A stretch of DNA of 64,000 bases from Panagrolaimus kolymaensis (GCA_028622995.1 JAJQJQ010000071.1:310001-374000), one strand, 5' to 3'; numbered from the stretch's first letter, positions 27,001 to 41,005 are shown. Notes: generated from the sequence alone by a model not told the origin. Numbers and translations: made by a program.

Positions 27001-28935
27001 CTACATAGCTTGCAAGTGTGACTATTCTATCCCCTCTAAAAAATTGTGATTATCACATAAATTAAGCTACAGCTTAATCCATCTTCAGAAAAGTAGCATG
27101 CAAAAAAAAACACGCTGTCTCATTTTCAAAGATCTATAATTTCCAAGTATTTTTGTAAAAAAATTAACATAAACAACCTACAAAAACTTTTTGACATGTT
27201 AAAAAAAATTTTTCTAGCTTTTAAAATCGTGTCTATGTTTTCCTTGGATTATATTTTTTCAAAAGATTGAACGTCTCAAGTCTCAAATTTTTAAAGGATG
27301 GTTTAATTTTACGTCGAATTTTTGTAGCGAGCATTCTTGTTTTTTCCCGTTTTCTCATACAAACCCTTAATGTTGTTTTTGATCTACGAAATTTTTACAA
27401 AAAAAATGTTATTGGAGCAAAAAATTCAAGATTAATAAAATTCGCATAAACTTGGATGTTATTCATTCATACCAAAAAAAATTTTTAATGTTGTCTCATA
27501 TGACAAATATGCGTAATACAAAAACATATGTTAATATCTAATCAAAGCATACATTTGTAATCCAGACACTACTACACCAACATCCCGCATAAAAATATCG
27601 AATCACACACATACATTAGAGATAAACACCGGAACCGTGGATTATTTAGCTTAAAAAAATGCGACGAGAAAGAAAATAAAAAAGTGGATTTTAAAAATAA
27701 ATGAAAAAATATTTTAATCCAAAGCAACAACAAAAAAAGTGTAATTTTCCGGTGACGTAAAATAAAAAATCCATGTGTGTTTTTAATGTTTTTTTACATT
27801 CACTTTTTTTAAAGAATTTTTGCTTTTAATTAATAAAAAATGTGAGGCGCTCTTTTTTTGATGGAATTTACTGCAAAAGAACGATGAATGGAAAGGAAAG
27901 GCTTCGTCGTCAACAATATTTGTAAAAGTGCAACAAAGCCTTAAGGAAGTTAATAAACAACAGATTTTTTGTTTAGAAAAAAGGTATTTTTTATTTTTGA
28001 ATGAATAAATAAAAAATATTTTATGTTTTAAATATCTTTGAATAGTTTTTGCCTACGCAGTTGCATAATAAAAAAATTAAGTCGGTCAAAATATTAATAA
28101 AATAATGGAAGTAATAAATAAAAGGGGGAAAAAAGATATGGGGCTAGCATTATTTTGTTATCAAAAAAAAACAATGATTTCGGTTAAATTAAGCCAGACG
28201 ACGATATTAAATGAAATAAAATTTCCAAAGTGTAAAAAATTAGTTTTAAAGTTGCTTCACACTCTTCCAATAATTTATGAAACTTTTACATTGACAATAA
28301 AGACTTCAGTTTTTTTGCTCCATTAATTTGCAAAATCCATTTCTCAAGTGCATTAATCACTATTATTTCTGTCCCAAAAATGCTATGGTTTTCTTTAAAA
28401 AAATTTCAATAATAACCATGAAGAATTTTGCGTGGATGTAATCCCATATTTTGTTTACAAAATTCATTAACAATATTAACAATGTCACATGTTTTTTTGT
28501 TTACTTTTTTCTTAAAAAAAACTACAAAAATTCTGCAAAAAAATCACCCATAAAAAAAAGAAGATAATCCAAGTCCAATTCAAAGTAAGTTACTCTCTGA
28601 ACTTTTGATTTACATCAAAAAGAATCATCGTCTGGGATACAAAAAAATAATAAAATCTTATAAACATTTTTTATCTTTTTTTTCGTCATTGGTTGTTGTT
28701 TGTAAAAGATTTGTGTATTTTCACGAACAAGAAAAAAAGGGCTACGAAATAAAAAACAAATACTATCAAAAAATCCCAAAAAATATGAAGCAAAAAATTT
28801 AATAATCTTTATTATTTTGGATTTATTTTTTTGATGTTAAAACAAACAAAAAAATACAAGAATACAAAAGGAATGATAGAAATTGGAAAAATTTATAAAA
28901 TGAGACATTTTTTCTTGGAAATATGCAAGTCAAAA
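18065..28935. other. gene-poor AT-rich DNA
   Basis: Nearly 11 kb without a supportable gene. A short GTAA array (about 18,323-18,338) is the only simple repeat of note. Frames at 21,203, 27,267 and 28,105 are open for 60-73 codons, but they are Lys/Ile/Leu-rich and lack splice context. A tract at about 30,545 behind a TTTTTAG acceptor is also noted but not called. Confidence 0.5.
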
Positions 28936-28939
28936 ATGA

Positions 28940-29140
28940 GTAATGAAAAAATATTTTAATGCGTTATTTTTTTGACGCAAAAATTCTTATTTTGAAAGAA
29001 TTTTAATGACTTTGTTAAAGTTATTTTATTGCGTTGCCCTTCTTAAAAAATAAAGACAGTTAAAAATTGTTTGTTTATTTATGTCTAATCTAAATCATCT
29101 GGCATTTGAATTTAAAACAAAGCCTTTTAAATCTCTTTTT
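28940..29140 (+). repeat. dispersed repeat, copy 1
   Basis: Shares with 34,936-35,125 the string gaattttaatgactttgtta, then aagttattt(t)attgcgttg, then a cttctta(a)n-gacagttaaaa segment, then a recognisable but diverged tail. Same orientation. No terminal inverted repeat or coding capacity is seen. It is probably a decayed interspersed element. Confidence 0.6.
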
Positions 29141-32100
29141 TAGGTCATCAAAAAAAGACAAAATTTAAAAAAGATGACTCTTTTCTTTATATTTTTATAA
29201 TTTTTTCTTAGTTAAAGTATCTAAAAAATGATGTGATCGCATCTTGCGTTTCTAAGTTTCTTATAAAATGCAAAATTTAAAATTCTTCGGGTGGATTTAT
29301 ATTAGCATGAATGTCAAGCTAAAATTTGCAAAAACAAAAAAAATCAATAAAAACTATTGAAATTCACGTGAATAAAAAAGCTATTAATAAGTTCGAAAGG
29401 ACTAAAAACAAAGTTTAATTTTTTCATTTTAAGAAAAACACGGAACGGAAAAAACTGACTAAAACAGAATTTGTAGTGGCCGAGAAAGAAATCATCAAAC
29501 GATTACATAATAAAAGTGACCTCCAAAGAATAAATTTAATTTCAAAGAAAAAACTTTTCCCGTGAACAATGATCGCTTTGAAACGGAAACATTTCCATTT
29601 GAAGTTCTTTTTTACGCATTAGACGTAAAATGATGCAATTTTAGGGGGCAAGAAACCTTTTTTTTACAGATCATGATGACACTTTTTATTGTGCAAAAAA
29701 ATAAAAATAGGCAACATCGCTTATTTCTTTCGTTTTACTTCGAAAAGATACACATTTCCATGAAAAAAACAGGAAAAAGAACAAAAATAGAAAAAAATGT
29801 TTAGAGACTAAAATCGCCGAAATCCTTTTTCGAATAAATAAATTTCAGTCAGAAAAATGGAAAAATAAAAATTAGATAACTTTTTTTAATACTTTACATT
29901 TTTAAGTGGAATGAATTGCATTGCGATTTTTTCTCTTTTAAATTCTTTATAGTTTATTGTTTAAATTTTTAAAGCATACATAAACTATAAATAAACATTC
30001 TGATCGCAAATAGAATTAAAACGATGATTTCCTTTTCGTGAAAAAAAGTAGCACAAAATATTATGTGATTAAAAACCCTTTACATTAGGGTTATTTATGG
30101 CTTTGATGAATGAAAGTTCACTTTTATAATTTCAAAACCTTTTTAAGTTCAAGAATAAAAATAATTTTAACTTAATTTGTTTGCTCTCTTTTTTGTTGAT
30201 ACATTTTCATACTGTATTTGTACAAATATTGGTTTGTATCCTACAAAATATATATTTGGGGATTATCATAATTAACGAATCAAAGTCCGTTACTTTCGTG
30301 CTTCTTAATTTAGCTTCTTTTTTTCCGTTTTTTTCGAGTCTCATCATTTTTATTATTATTTATTTTAAACCATTTCTTTCTTCTTTTTTTTCAATGGCTT
30401 TACTTTCAAAGAAACAAAGATCTTTCTTTTTTTCTTAACCTTTTTGTTTAAATGAATAAAGATTTATCATTTTATTTATATTGTTCCATTTTGTTTTTTC
30501 TAATAAGTCCTAAAAATAAAAATAATAAAAACAACCACTTTTTAGGTGTCAGTCACCTCCGAAGTAGCGGTGGCTTCTTTGCAAAAACACTTGTTTTTCT
30601 TTTTCATGATATATTTTTATTTTTATTTTAAAGGGTTTTACTTTTTCCAAGTATAACCTTCAAAATAAAAAAAGATAAAAGAAGAAGCACCATCTCTACA
30701 TAAATAAATCCTCGTAAACAATTTTTCTTGGCATTATAAAAAAATGACGATTGTATTTTTTTTATTTTTCTTTAAAAAAAATATGGGAAAAAATGCAAAA
30801 ATAAAACATGTTTTTTCTTATCTGTTTGTAATGGAACACTATTAAATAAACTTTCACTCCTTTGGCTAATGTAAAATTTGGAATATTTATCAAATAAAAT
30901 AAATGAAATCCCGATCCTAAAAATTTTTTTAACTTTATGCAAGTTGTTTTGAATAAACTTTTCAAATAAGGCCAAATTTACGTCGTTTCTTCCAAAACAT
31001 GTTATTGATATATATTAGTCATGAGATAGATAAAACTACAATACGATAGATTTATTTATGAATGTTCAATAAAATTATTTGCTTTAAACAAGTTAGCGAT
31101 TACGCCATTTTCACTTTCAAAAAGATAAAAAAAAGTAATTAAATATTCAAAGAGAAAAAAATCAAAAAAAAATTTCTACACAGAGAAAAAGAATAAAACC
31201 AAACCAAGAAAAATGATTTTTCATCTGACACATGGAATTTGTAATAACTTAAAACTAAAGAGAGAGATTTCAAATCAATTTCTCTTTAATACCCTAAAAA
31301 CAAAAAACACAAAAAAAAGAAAAGAGAATAACAAATCTTGCCCTTTAAGGGTGACACTAAAAATCGAGTGTGCCTGAATGGCGAAAATAAATTAAGCAAA
31401 ATTTGAGCCAAATACGCGACTATAAGTGTTTTTATGCCATGCCTATTTTTTTATTGATCTCGAATTCTTTCTTGATCAAAGATTAACTTAAACATTGCAA
31501 AATTAGAATGTGATAAGATTCAGGTTCAATTGCATTCATTTTGTTTTTGACGGTTTGTTTTAAAAATAAAAAAAATATGTTAGCGATAAACAAAAAAGAA
31601 GAAAGAAATAAATCGTCATTTTCTTGATTTCTTTAATAAGTTGTGTTATACTTTGCGATTTCGAGGCACAACATTGTATTGAAAACATTCTTCGAACTTC
31701 GCCATAACAAAAATAATGGCTTTTTTCCGCCTTTCGTTAGACAATGAAAAAAAGAAGATTTTATGTTTTTCTCAATTTTAGCTATTCTAAGCAAAATATA
31801 TTTTTTGAATTTATTTTCACTAAACTTTATTTGATTCTTTTATGAACAAACAAACTCTATTTTTAGAAACAATAACATCAAACATTTTCGGTGCATTTGA
31901 TCGGTCAAACTTATTCTCTTTTTTTTATCGGAAAAATGGACTTCCGTCCTTTCGAAATTCGAATGTACTCAATTTTTTAATTGAAAGCAAAGATTGAAAA
32001 AAGTTCACAAAATGACGTATGTAATTTTTTTTTTGTCTTAGTAAAAAAATAGTTTCATTGACGCAGAAATAATAATCAAATTTTAATTGTGTTATTGGTT

Positions 32101-33780
32101 TTTTTTATTTCATTGGTCACAAAGAGAAATGACAGAGAACATTGGTCTTTTTTTTCAAAATAGATTTGGTCGTGTCTACAATATTGGAGCACAGTGATTT
32201 CATAAAAAAACAAATAATTCGCTAATCACAGCTACCTCTTGTTTGTTTATTTACACTTTTTTCAAATTTTTGATTCACAGTATTCAAAAAAGAATTTTAT
32301 TACACAAGAATATCAATCGCATTCATACTTTGTTAAACAATAGTATTTTTATACTGAAAACATACCGTAAAAAACATAACAATTTTACATCACTCTAAAA
32401 ATCAAAACATTTGTTTCCAGACTTAATTTTTTTTTGATAGTTTCTTTTTCAGACAATAGAAGAAATTTGTGTGTTGAACACTGATTTGTTAAAATCCTCT
32501 GAAGCTCCTCCGGAAATTCATTCCATTTTACCGTATCTTTTTTTAATTTTTCCAAAAGCAAAAAATTAAAATATTATTTTTTGTTAATTTTTTGCAATGC
32601 CAAAAATCATTTGTATTTGATAATCCGTGGAGGCCGGAATTTATTCTTATTTTATTTAATTAAAGATTCATATTCCAAGAAAAGTATGGTGCGAATTTTT
32701 AGAATTGACATCAGCGAACGGAAAAAGTCTTTTTTTCATTGTTAAAAGATTTACATTTTTTGATTAAAATTTGCCCTCGCAATTTTATTACTTTTTTTAA
32801 TCCCCATCAAAAAATAGAATAAAAAATATTTCATCCGGAAGCTTCTTCTTTTTTCTTCTTCAATGATGGCAACAAAAAATATGGCATCCACGTTGCTTTT
32901 TTATTTGTTTAAAAATAAACATTTTTTAATTTAAAAATTTCAGTTTTTGAATATAAGAAACTTCCGGAAAAACATATATCAAAAATAATATGTTTAAAAT
33001 GTCAGAAGGTCGTTAGACTTAAAATTAAGTGAAGTAGGGGAACTCCAACTACTTCTAACAAACAGAACTTTATTTACGATTGCGACGTAGCAATCAACAA
33101 ACACCAGACAAGTAACGAATGAATGAAAGACAAAAGAAAAGAGAATGAAGAGAATTTTAGGCTGAAGCTTATTGCTGCTTCTATTTGGCATTTAAACATA
33201 GGAAGCCAATCTTCCTGTATCATTAAGACACTGATTCAAATGTTACATTTTTTTTTCTTTAATAAAAATGAAAGAATAATGACATTGTTTTTCACTTTGA
33301 TTTTAGTTAAAGACAACGACATCTTTGGCATTTAAAAAAGCTGCTTTTTTATAGTATTAATTCACGTCGAAAATCTAAAAAGATAAAAAATCAAATAATA
33401 AAACATAGTAAATGGAAAGTGCAATGGCATTCTTAAATACATTTCTATTTCATTAATGAAATAGACCCGACGAATGGATTCCATTTTTTCTTGGAAGAAA
33501 AAACAAAAAACAAAGAAAGAGAGAAATCTGATTTAAATTTAATATAATCAATCTGAAGTTTATTTTTTAATTTTGTAAAAAAACATGTGATAATTAAGGT
33601 TTTAATATTTTATTAAGAATAATACTATCCACACAAAATTTATTATTTTATAATTATCCGTCAATAAAGTTTTAATACTTAAAACTAAAAAAATCAGGTT
33701 TACAAAACCGAAATATTAATTAAAAAATACAATCCAACACTTATTTCTGCTGCCCACCACTAATCACATCGAATCCTTTT
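29141..33780. other. gene-poor AT-rich DNA
   Basis: No gene is supported. Frames at 30,181 (+) and 32,994-33,335 (both strands) are hydrophobic or low-complexity translations without splice signals. Confidence 0.5.
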
Positions 33781-34416
33781 TCAAATGTTATCAGCTGAAA
33801 ATTTCAAGGGATTGCAAGTATGTTCACCATAGTAGGATTTACAATAATATTCTCCAGTAGTTTTTTTATAAAGTAAAACACTGCATATATTTTTATCGTC
33901 AGAATAACAACCGCGACAGCGAAAGGTAGTACCATAAAAACAATAAAAATAATACTTATTGCCATTATCAAAAATGACTAAGCCCACAATTACTCCATTT
34001 TCATTTTTATTAAGTTTTATTTGATGAAATATTGTTCCTTCTTTTTGCGGTTCACAAAAGTGTCCGTTTCCGCGATAAGAAACCATAATTACTTTGGAGA
34101 TTCTTCCATGAATTTTAATTGCAACGCTTTTCCCTATTAATTTGCAATTTGTACAATAATATACTTTTTTTGATTTTTCAAAATTATAAATATAGCATAG
34201 TTCCACATTTTCACAATCATAAATTGTTAACTGTTTATACTTTTGGCCAGAAGCGTTGATTATAGATTCAAGTTTAAAATCGCTTATCTCGCGAATCTCT
34301 TTCAAAGCTTTTTTCATTTTAATTTTTGATGAAGGTCGATGGGATGCTAATGGTGTCGTCAAAGTAATTTGTTGATTTTCTTCTTGTTCATTGTTTGCAG
34401 CAAAATTGGAATCCAT
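33781..34416 (-). CDS. C2HC zinc-domain protein (two CxxC...HxC modules)
   Basis: A single-exon gene of 211 residues. The N-terminal third is polar and probably disordered. Two modules follow with nearly the same ligand spacing: C88-x2-C91-x27-H119-x-C121 and C167-x2-C170-x28-H199-x-C201, each preceded by a Tyr/Phe-rich beta-like stretch (KVYYCTNC; TTFRCRGC). The pattern resembles the FLYWCH/WRKY-GCM1 class of DNA-binding zinc folds, but the last ligand is Cys and the CxxC is tighter, so that assignment is inference. The gene at 61.67-63.54 kb carries one module of the same type. The start is the only Met before the conserved part. A DNA-binding or transposase-derived role is possible; function is unknown. 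Confidence 0.75.
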   Translation of the reverse strand: MDSNFAANNEQEENQQITLTTPLASHRPSSKIKMKKALKEIREISDFKLESIINASGQKYKQLTIYDCENVELCYIYNFEKSKKVYYCTNCKLIGKSVAIKIHGRISKVIMVSYRGNGHFCEPQKEGTIFHQIKLNKNENGVIVGLVIFDNGNKYYFYCFYGTTFRCRGCYSDDKNICSVLLYKKTTGEYYCKSYYGEHTCNPLKFSADNI

Positions 34417-34419
34417 GGC

Positions 34420-34935
34420 ATTTATTTCCTTTAATGGGTCTCACCAAAAAAAAAGGAGAATGAAAACATAGAATGAATAAACAAAAAAATTAATACTAGT
34501 TCATTTTTTCACTGAAAAATTGTTTTGTTTTCCATCGCGCGACGACCATAAAATCTCTGTATGCAAAAAGTATTTCACAATGCGTGATATTATTTTTTTT
34601 CATTTTTTTGAATTCTCTTTGTCTATTTTTTTTCGCGCACCGGTCGCAGCTAAACGTTGGGAAAAAGGCTTTAAAAGCGGCGATGCATTATTACTCATCC
34701 CCAGATTGAATGACACCAAGCCGGATTTCTTTGATCATAAATGCTTTTTTTTTCTTTCACTTTTTGGCATCCTTTTTTGACGACTTTTATTTTTATGTTT
34801 TTCTTTTGAAATTTTTATAGTATTCAAGAAAGCAAATAAATAAAGAATTATAAAAAGAGTAACTCCAGTCTAATGACTTTACATTATTGCTAAATTTCCG
34901 CAAAATTTTGCAGAAGTCACAAAAGTAAACGAAAA
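34420..34935. other. upstream flank of the zinc-domain gene
   Basis: AT-rich. A plus-strand frame at 34,520-34,780 overlaps the putative promoter and is not supported. No other feature is seen. Confidence 0.4.
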
Positions 34936-35125
34936 TAAATAATGAAAAATATTTTATTGGGTATTTATTGATGCAAAAATGTTTATCCAAGAATTTTAAT
35001 GACTTTGTTAAAGTTATTTTGTTGCGTTGACCTTCTTAAAAAAATAATGACAGTTAAAAGTAATTTGTTTATGCCTACAGAAACTTTGCTATTTGATTTG
35101 AAAAGGAATCCTATAAATCTTACAG
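34936..35125 (+). repeat. dispersed repeat, copy 2
   Basis: Second copy of the 28.94-kb repeat, in the same orientation. The most conserved part is about 34,991-35,060 (gaattttaatgactttgtta onward). Divergence and indels indicate an old copy. Confidence 0.6.
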
Positions 35126-36774
35126 AATTAGTTATGCTAAAAAAAGAATTTACAACAAATAGTGTACATTAAACTTAAAACAGCTGCCAAAAAAGCGAAA
35201 CCTTTTTTTGTTGAAGAAAAAATAAACTCACAATTATTTTTTACCCGCGGTACACAAGTTTGCAAAAATATGAATGCCATTCGCTAATGATAAAGAATAC
35301 ATTTTTTTGAAAAATGGCGACAATAATAACAGAAAAAATTAAAGTCATCTTTTTTTTTTAATTTGCTTTTCTATCTTTAGTTTTTTCCATCAGTAATAAT
35401 TTTCCATTTTTTCTTTTTAATTTTTTAACATAATTTTATTTAGTTTTTGCTGATTCAATTGTTTTATTTTTGTATTACTTTGCATAGTTTTTCTCGAGTT
35501 TCACTATTATTAAATTAAATATAAAGAGATAATTTAGTACCAAACGAAGCAATAAAACGGTAATGCTTGAAGGAAAATTAATTGTAAAAAAAACAGCATA
35601 ATCTTTTTTCACCTAATCCTTGGTCATGGACATTGTAAAAAATGTTTATAAAGATGGTTAAATTTGCCTGAAGCGAATTGCATTTTTTTGATTTTGAATT
35701 TTTTTTTCCATTCAAGCCTATACTTTACGTGAACTCTTTTTTAATTGTAAAAGCTTTTTCCTTTAAAGTTTAGACAACAAAACATATTGCTGAAAATAAA
35801 ATGCTCTTTAATTCTATTCTACAGTAGCTTTTGTCATTTTTGTTTATTTATTGTTCATTAAGCTTTAATTCTTTAAAAACGATTAAAATAGTTTTGACCT
35901 TTTTTGAAATGCTTTTGCTTACTTTTTTTATTCGTCTCTTTGTGCCATCCATAAATATCGCCTACACTTATTAATTCTTTTTTTATAAAAAACCGATGAA
36001 ACATATTTCCGTTTTCTGTGTTTACTAAACATTTTTTTCAAGGACATCCGGTCTTGCAAAAGGTTTTGTTTTTTGTATTTATTTTTTTAAAGGATTTTCT
36101 AACAGTGTTTCATAAACCTTTAAAATGGCCAAATTTGCGTTGTTTTTCTTTTTTTTTTGAGGGATAAATAAAATTCAAATTAAGAATAATAAATCCGATG
36201 GCGGTTTAGAATTGTTTCTGGATGAAAATAAAAATGTCAGAGTTCCAAACGTGGATTTAAAAATGTAGCAAACAAAAAACAGATTTAAATATGACTAATT
36301 TTGAAAAAAGAAAATGTCGAAAACGCAGTACAAAATTTTTTTTGTAGTTAAAAAAGAAGAAAAAAATCAAAAAAAGTGTCAAAAATAAAAATTAAAAATA
36401 CTAATTTATTTTTTACTTCAACGAAAATAATAAAGCTGTGAAGGCTAAAAGGGTTTGCATACGTCACCAAGTATTTTCTAAAAAACATTATTTTTAGACT
36501 AATTTAGACATTAAAAGTTCGGTGAAGCTCTAATAATTAACAAATTAATGAAAAAGGTTAATTAACACCAATATTTTTATGACGTCAAAAAAGCAGCAAT
36601 AATGAGAAATGAAACAAACAAGCTTATATGCCTTTAAAAAGTTCATGGTTAAATAAACAATATAAAAACATTTTATTATTCGTTGTATTTTGTCAGTGAT
36701 TGTGGTCAAGTCAGTTTAAAAACAAAAAACGAAGAAGCTATATCTTCTTCAAATAATAATAAAATTTTAAAAAA
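35126..36774. other. intergenic, upstream of the Srt receptor gene
   Basis: AT-rich with no gene or element that I can support. Confidence 0.5.
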
Positions 36775-38374
36775 ATGAATGTATATTTTTTTAAACCCGA
36801 AATTATGAAAACTTTATATAATTGTTCTCAAAGAAGTGAAGCAGAATGGCAAAGTTTTGCTAAACCAAATGCATTTATTGGATCTATTTACTGTGGGTTA
36901 GGAATTTTTTATTTTGTAAGTTTTGCCATAAAAATGAAATATTTATTTGTGCAATTTTAAAATTTATTTCTTTTAGGTAACTTATTTTCCATTTGTGGTT
37001 GTAATGTTAAAATCTGATTTAACCAAATATTCTTGTTATAAGGTATGTACATATTTTTAAAAAAGTATAAAATTTTAAGTTGGAAAATCGTATGCAAAAA
37101 AATATCAAAATTGAGAGAAACTCTAGAAGCCAATTTTTTTTTTTGCACAAAGGTTTTCAGTCTTTTTTAAAAACTGTAGCTTTCATTTAACGCTGGAAGC
37201 AATTATTTTAAAGACAGATAATTCGCTTATGAAAAAGATTTACATTTGTTCTTTTAAAATTCTCTTCTTTTTTTGATTTTAAAATTTTATTCTTAATTTT
37301 TATTTAGATCATGTTATTCCTTGGCTTTATCGATTTGATTTGCATTCCAATTAGTGGTGTGATTTTTGGTTATGCTGCATTTTATGGTTTAATTTATTGC
37401 TTGAGTCCAAACTTGCTTTATATTTCTGGTTCTCTTGGAGTTGCTTGCTGGGGTGGTGGAACAGTTACGGTACTCATCCTTGGTCTCAATCGCTGCATAG
37501 ACCTTACAAATCCAAATTATGCTCAACAACTTTTTTCTGGAAGAAAAACTTATTTATGGCTTTTATTTCCAATTGCATCATTTATTTATTTTAGTTGGTT
37601 TCATACTACCGTATCTTTTAGCTCCCATGCTTATGCGGTGTTTTTTGATCCATATGCTGGGTTGCCAGAACTAAATGGAACTGTTGATAGTGTCAATGTA
37701 AAGTTTTTTTAAAAGTTATTTTAGCTAAATAAACTGAAATTTGAAGCAAAACAGAAATTTAAAAATTTTTGTTGCGGAACTACTTTAGTGATTTTTAAAA
37801 AAATCAGAAAAGTTGGACTTCTTGAAAAGCGTCTTTTTTTTTGCAAAATTTTAGTTTTAAACTAAAAAAGTTTTTCATTTTCAGTATCCCCATAACATTC
37901 ACTCAAGTTATAATCTAATTTTTGTAACCACTCTGTTAATCGAATATCTTTGGATTTGTGGTGTTCTTGTTTTAAAAACCAAAAGAACAAATACAACAAA
38001 TATGAATAAAATTGAAAGTCAAACTTTTATTCAATCATTAATTATTTGCACCGCTATGTTTGTTGCAGGATTAGTTTATGTATGTCTTAAATTTTCTGAA
38101 AATATTGGATAGCTTTTTTTTGATTTTTTAGGTTTACACTCAATTCTTTCCTGCTCCAGCTTTTATAGCTATAGTGGGCCAAATTGCATGGTTATCCAGT
38201 CATGGATGCGTTGGAATTGTTTATGCAATATTTAATCCAACTTTAAGAAAAAAAGTTATTCGAATGTTTTGTTTAAAAAAGTCATCTCATGTTTCAACGA
38301 TTAATAATACTTTAAATGGAAATAATGTTACTCCAGCATTGCATATTGTCACTCTCTCCAGATCTTTTACATAA
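36775..38374 (+). CDS. serpentine chemoreceptor, Srt family
   Basis: Five exons: 36775-36915, 36977-37042, 37308-37697, 37885-38079 and 38132-38374, giving 344 residues, normal for the family. All introns have GT donors and TTTAG/TTTTCAG acceptors, and every junction keeps frame. Hallmarks of nematode Srt receptors are present in order: the NCS and EW residues near the N-terminus, GFIDLICIPISG in TM2, ILGLNRCIDL at the end of TM3, the GRKTYLWLL stretch before TM4, a FDPYAG-type loop, and GQIAWLSSHG before TM7, followed by YAIFNPTLRKKV. It would act in sensory cilia as a G-protein-coupled chemoreceptor; the ligand is unknown. A Met at codon 11 is an alternative start. Confidence 0.9.
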
Positions 38375-39497
38375 AATTATTATATGTATTTCTAAAAATG
38401 GTTATTAATTTTTTTTTCTCGTAGTTATGCAATTTAACCATAAACTTTTATGTGTTATCTTTTTTTGCAACGTTTTTTTTGTTGTTTTTTTAATTCAAAT
38501 AATGTTTCGTATGGATTCAGCCACTTCCATAAAAACTTCAAACTTTTCTATGCCTGCATTTTTTAATTTAATTTATTATAAAAAGCTAAAGAAAAAGTAA
38601 AAAAGAGAATTTACATCACATTTTTTTCTGTGACACCCATTCCACATTCGATGTTTAAGCCATTGTTCCAAAAAATATGTATTTACTACAACAACAACAA
38701 AAAATAATCCTAATTTGAATCCATAAAATAATCTTTTTTTTTCTGTAACGCAAAAAATTATTAAATTAAATAAAATTAAAATTACTGTGTCATTTTTTGC
38801 CGGAAAGGAAGATAATCCGATTTATTTACTCGTCACATATTTTTTATCCAAAATTAAACCAACAGGTGACTGAAAATTTTTGGAATAAACAACCTACACC
38901 TTTTTTTTAATACAAATAAGTAAGTCTCAAGGATAAAAGTAAAATGAAGGAAGGAAGACATTCAAAAAATTGCAAAAAATAAAATGATGAGAGAGATTAA
39001 AAAATGAAAGAAAAATATGTGTGGCAATGTTTAAAAAAAACATATTTCCAAGAAATCAAAGAAGATTTCCTTATTCAATTAACTTTTAAATATATTTGTG
39101 CAAGTTCTCACTGTAGTTTAAAAAAGTGGAAAGAAATATATGCAAGAAACAATGGATACAAAAAATTTATTTGGTAAATTTAATGTAAGCCAAAAAAATA
39201 AACAAATAGAAAAGGAATAACTTGGATTGAAATATGTTGAACTATCTTTTTGGAATCATACATGAAAATGAATATCATAAACTTTTATGGAAAAATTATT
39301 TGATTTTGGGATGGAAGATGGAAAATATCCAAAAGATAATGAAGCCAATTTGCAACTTTTTTCATTTATAAAATGTGTTTTTTCTTGAAATATGTATACT
39401 TTGAATTTGTGGAATTTTCGATTTTATTTTTAAAGACTTCCTAGATAATTTGTAACAAAATCAACAAAAAAAATATAACGACAAACAAAATGGCAAA
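38375..39497. other. convergent intergenic region
   Basis: It lies between the 3' ends of the Srt gene and DPH1. An AATAAA on the minus strand at 39,424-39,429 is a likely polyadenylation signal for DPH1. No other feature is seen. Confidence 0.5.
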
Positions 39498-41005
39498 TTA
39501 AGAAGATTTAACAGATAAATGAGCTCGAGGAGCTCTTTTGGGACGATGCTTTTCATTATTGTTAGTCCATGGTCCACGGGATTCATAAGAATAAAAGTCC
39601 ATGGGGTATTCATGCGTTGTAAATTTCGTGTAATCTAATGCTGAAGCAAGTTCGTATGGTGTCAGTAAAGGTGCTTTAAACGAAAGTCCCCAATCAATGG
39701 ATAAACGTGGACAAGCAACTTGAGCGAAACTAAAATTACAATCGTTTCATATAAATTAGAAAACAAAAGGTATGTAAGAATAGCTAACCATTCCACTCCT
39801 TTAAACAATGCCAATTTGTTAACAAAAATTTCTGAAAGGAGAATACGAACAAATTCTTTTTGCTTTCCAACAAGTTTATCTTCAAGATCATCAAATATTC
39901 TTGTATTTCCTTGTCGGCCAATAGTACCTTGAATCAAACCAAAGCATTGCTTCTGTCGTGCAACATCCACGGCCATTTTTCGATTCTTAACCATTAGCTC
40001 AAATCCATATTCTTCTTTTGTAAGTTTTCGCGAATAAGGATTATATTGAAATGCGGGCAAAGTGGGATTTTGAATCATCACCGATTCAAGGTGGAATCGC
40101 CCATCGCCCAAGTAACTTAAATTATGAATATTCAAATGGTGGATAAAACGAAAAACAACAAAAAGCTTACACAACAGCTCCAACAGAATCGGGAAGTTTA
40201 GGAGAAGTACAACCAAGAACTTCACCAGGACTCAAAGGATTGCATTGGGGAATAATAACATCGATACCTATTTCTTGTAACTGCTTTTTGACAATCTCAA
40301 AAGCAAAAGAAATTTTAAAAATGAGATGAATGAAATAAAAACTCACTTGTAAAGAAGCAACGAATTGAATAGTACTAACAAGGGCCAAAATACCAAGACC
40401 TTTCAAATGCAATTCGGCGACGTTTAAAAAATGACTAAGACTAACATCAATGTTTACAAAAATATACAACATTTGAATTCCAGCTGTATCTTGAATGGGG
40501 ACGAGGCAACTATGCCCGTAATGCACTAATAATTCGCAACCTAAAACGAAAGAGGTTGTTGTTATAATTTATGTAATTACTTGTAGGCACATACCAAGCG
40601 AACGAGCAGTATAATCATCGACGCAGCATGCTCCATATGTAACATCGCCCATAATAATTGTTTCACATCCAGTATGCTTTGAAAGAATATCAGCTATCAA
40701 ACAGGAATACATTAAAAGACCTTCGGGGAATTGTAAAGCTACTAAAAATTGAGATTTTTAGTTTGTTGTTCCAATAAAATTATTTAACCAAATACCTAGT
40801 GTTGCCTTTGAATCACGTATTTTCCAAATGGTTTTTGGTATCTCAAAATTGTAATTTGATGGAAGCTAAAAAATCATTCAAATTTATTATATTCATTCAA
40901 GAAATGGAAAAGAAGAAGGGGATTTACAATTTTCAAATCAGCAACTAATATTTCATTTTTGATTATATCATCAATTTGCTCTCTAATTCGAAGAGCACGA
41001 GACAT
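39498..41005 (-). CDS. dph-1: 2-(3-amino-3-carboxypropyl)histidine synthase subunit 1 (DPH1)
   Basis: Seven exons read on the minus strand: 41005-40928, 40865-40796, 40741-40595, 40540-40347, 40295-40171, 40115-39789 and 39729-39498. All junctions keep frame and give 390 residues. Family signatures are intact: the [16 protein letters not shown] block, [45 protein letters not shown] and [12 protein letters not shown]. The three cysteines that bind the [4Fe-4S] cluster are all present. The enzyme, with DPH2, transfers the aminocarboxypropyl group of S-adenosylmethionine to a histidine of elongation factor 2, the first step of diphthamide synthesis in the cytosol. The acceptor of exon 5 (tttgag) is atypical. 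It is transcribed divergently from the SKP1-like gene. Confidence 0.95.

Noticed and set aside
28105..28326. Copia-type gag remnant (LLHTLPIIYETF resembles a gag motif)
   Set aside because: The resemblance covers about ten residues only, with no adjacent zinc knuckle, protease or integrase sequence.
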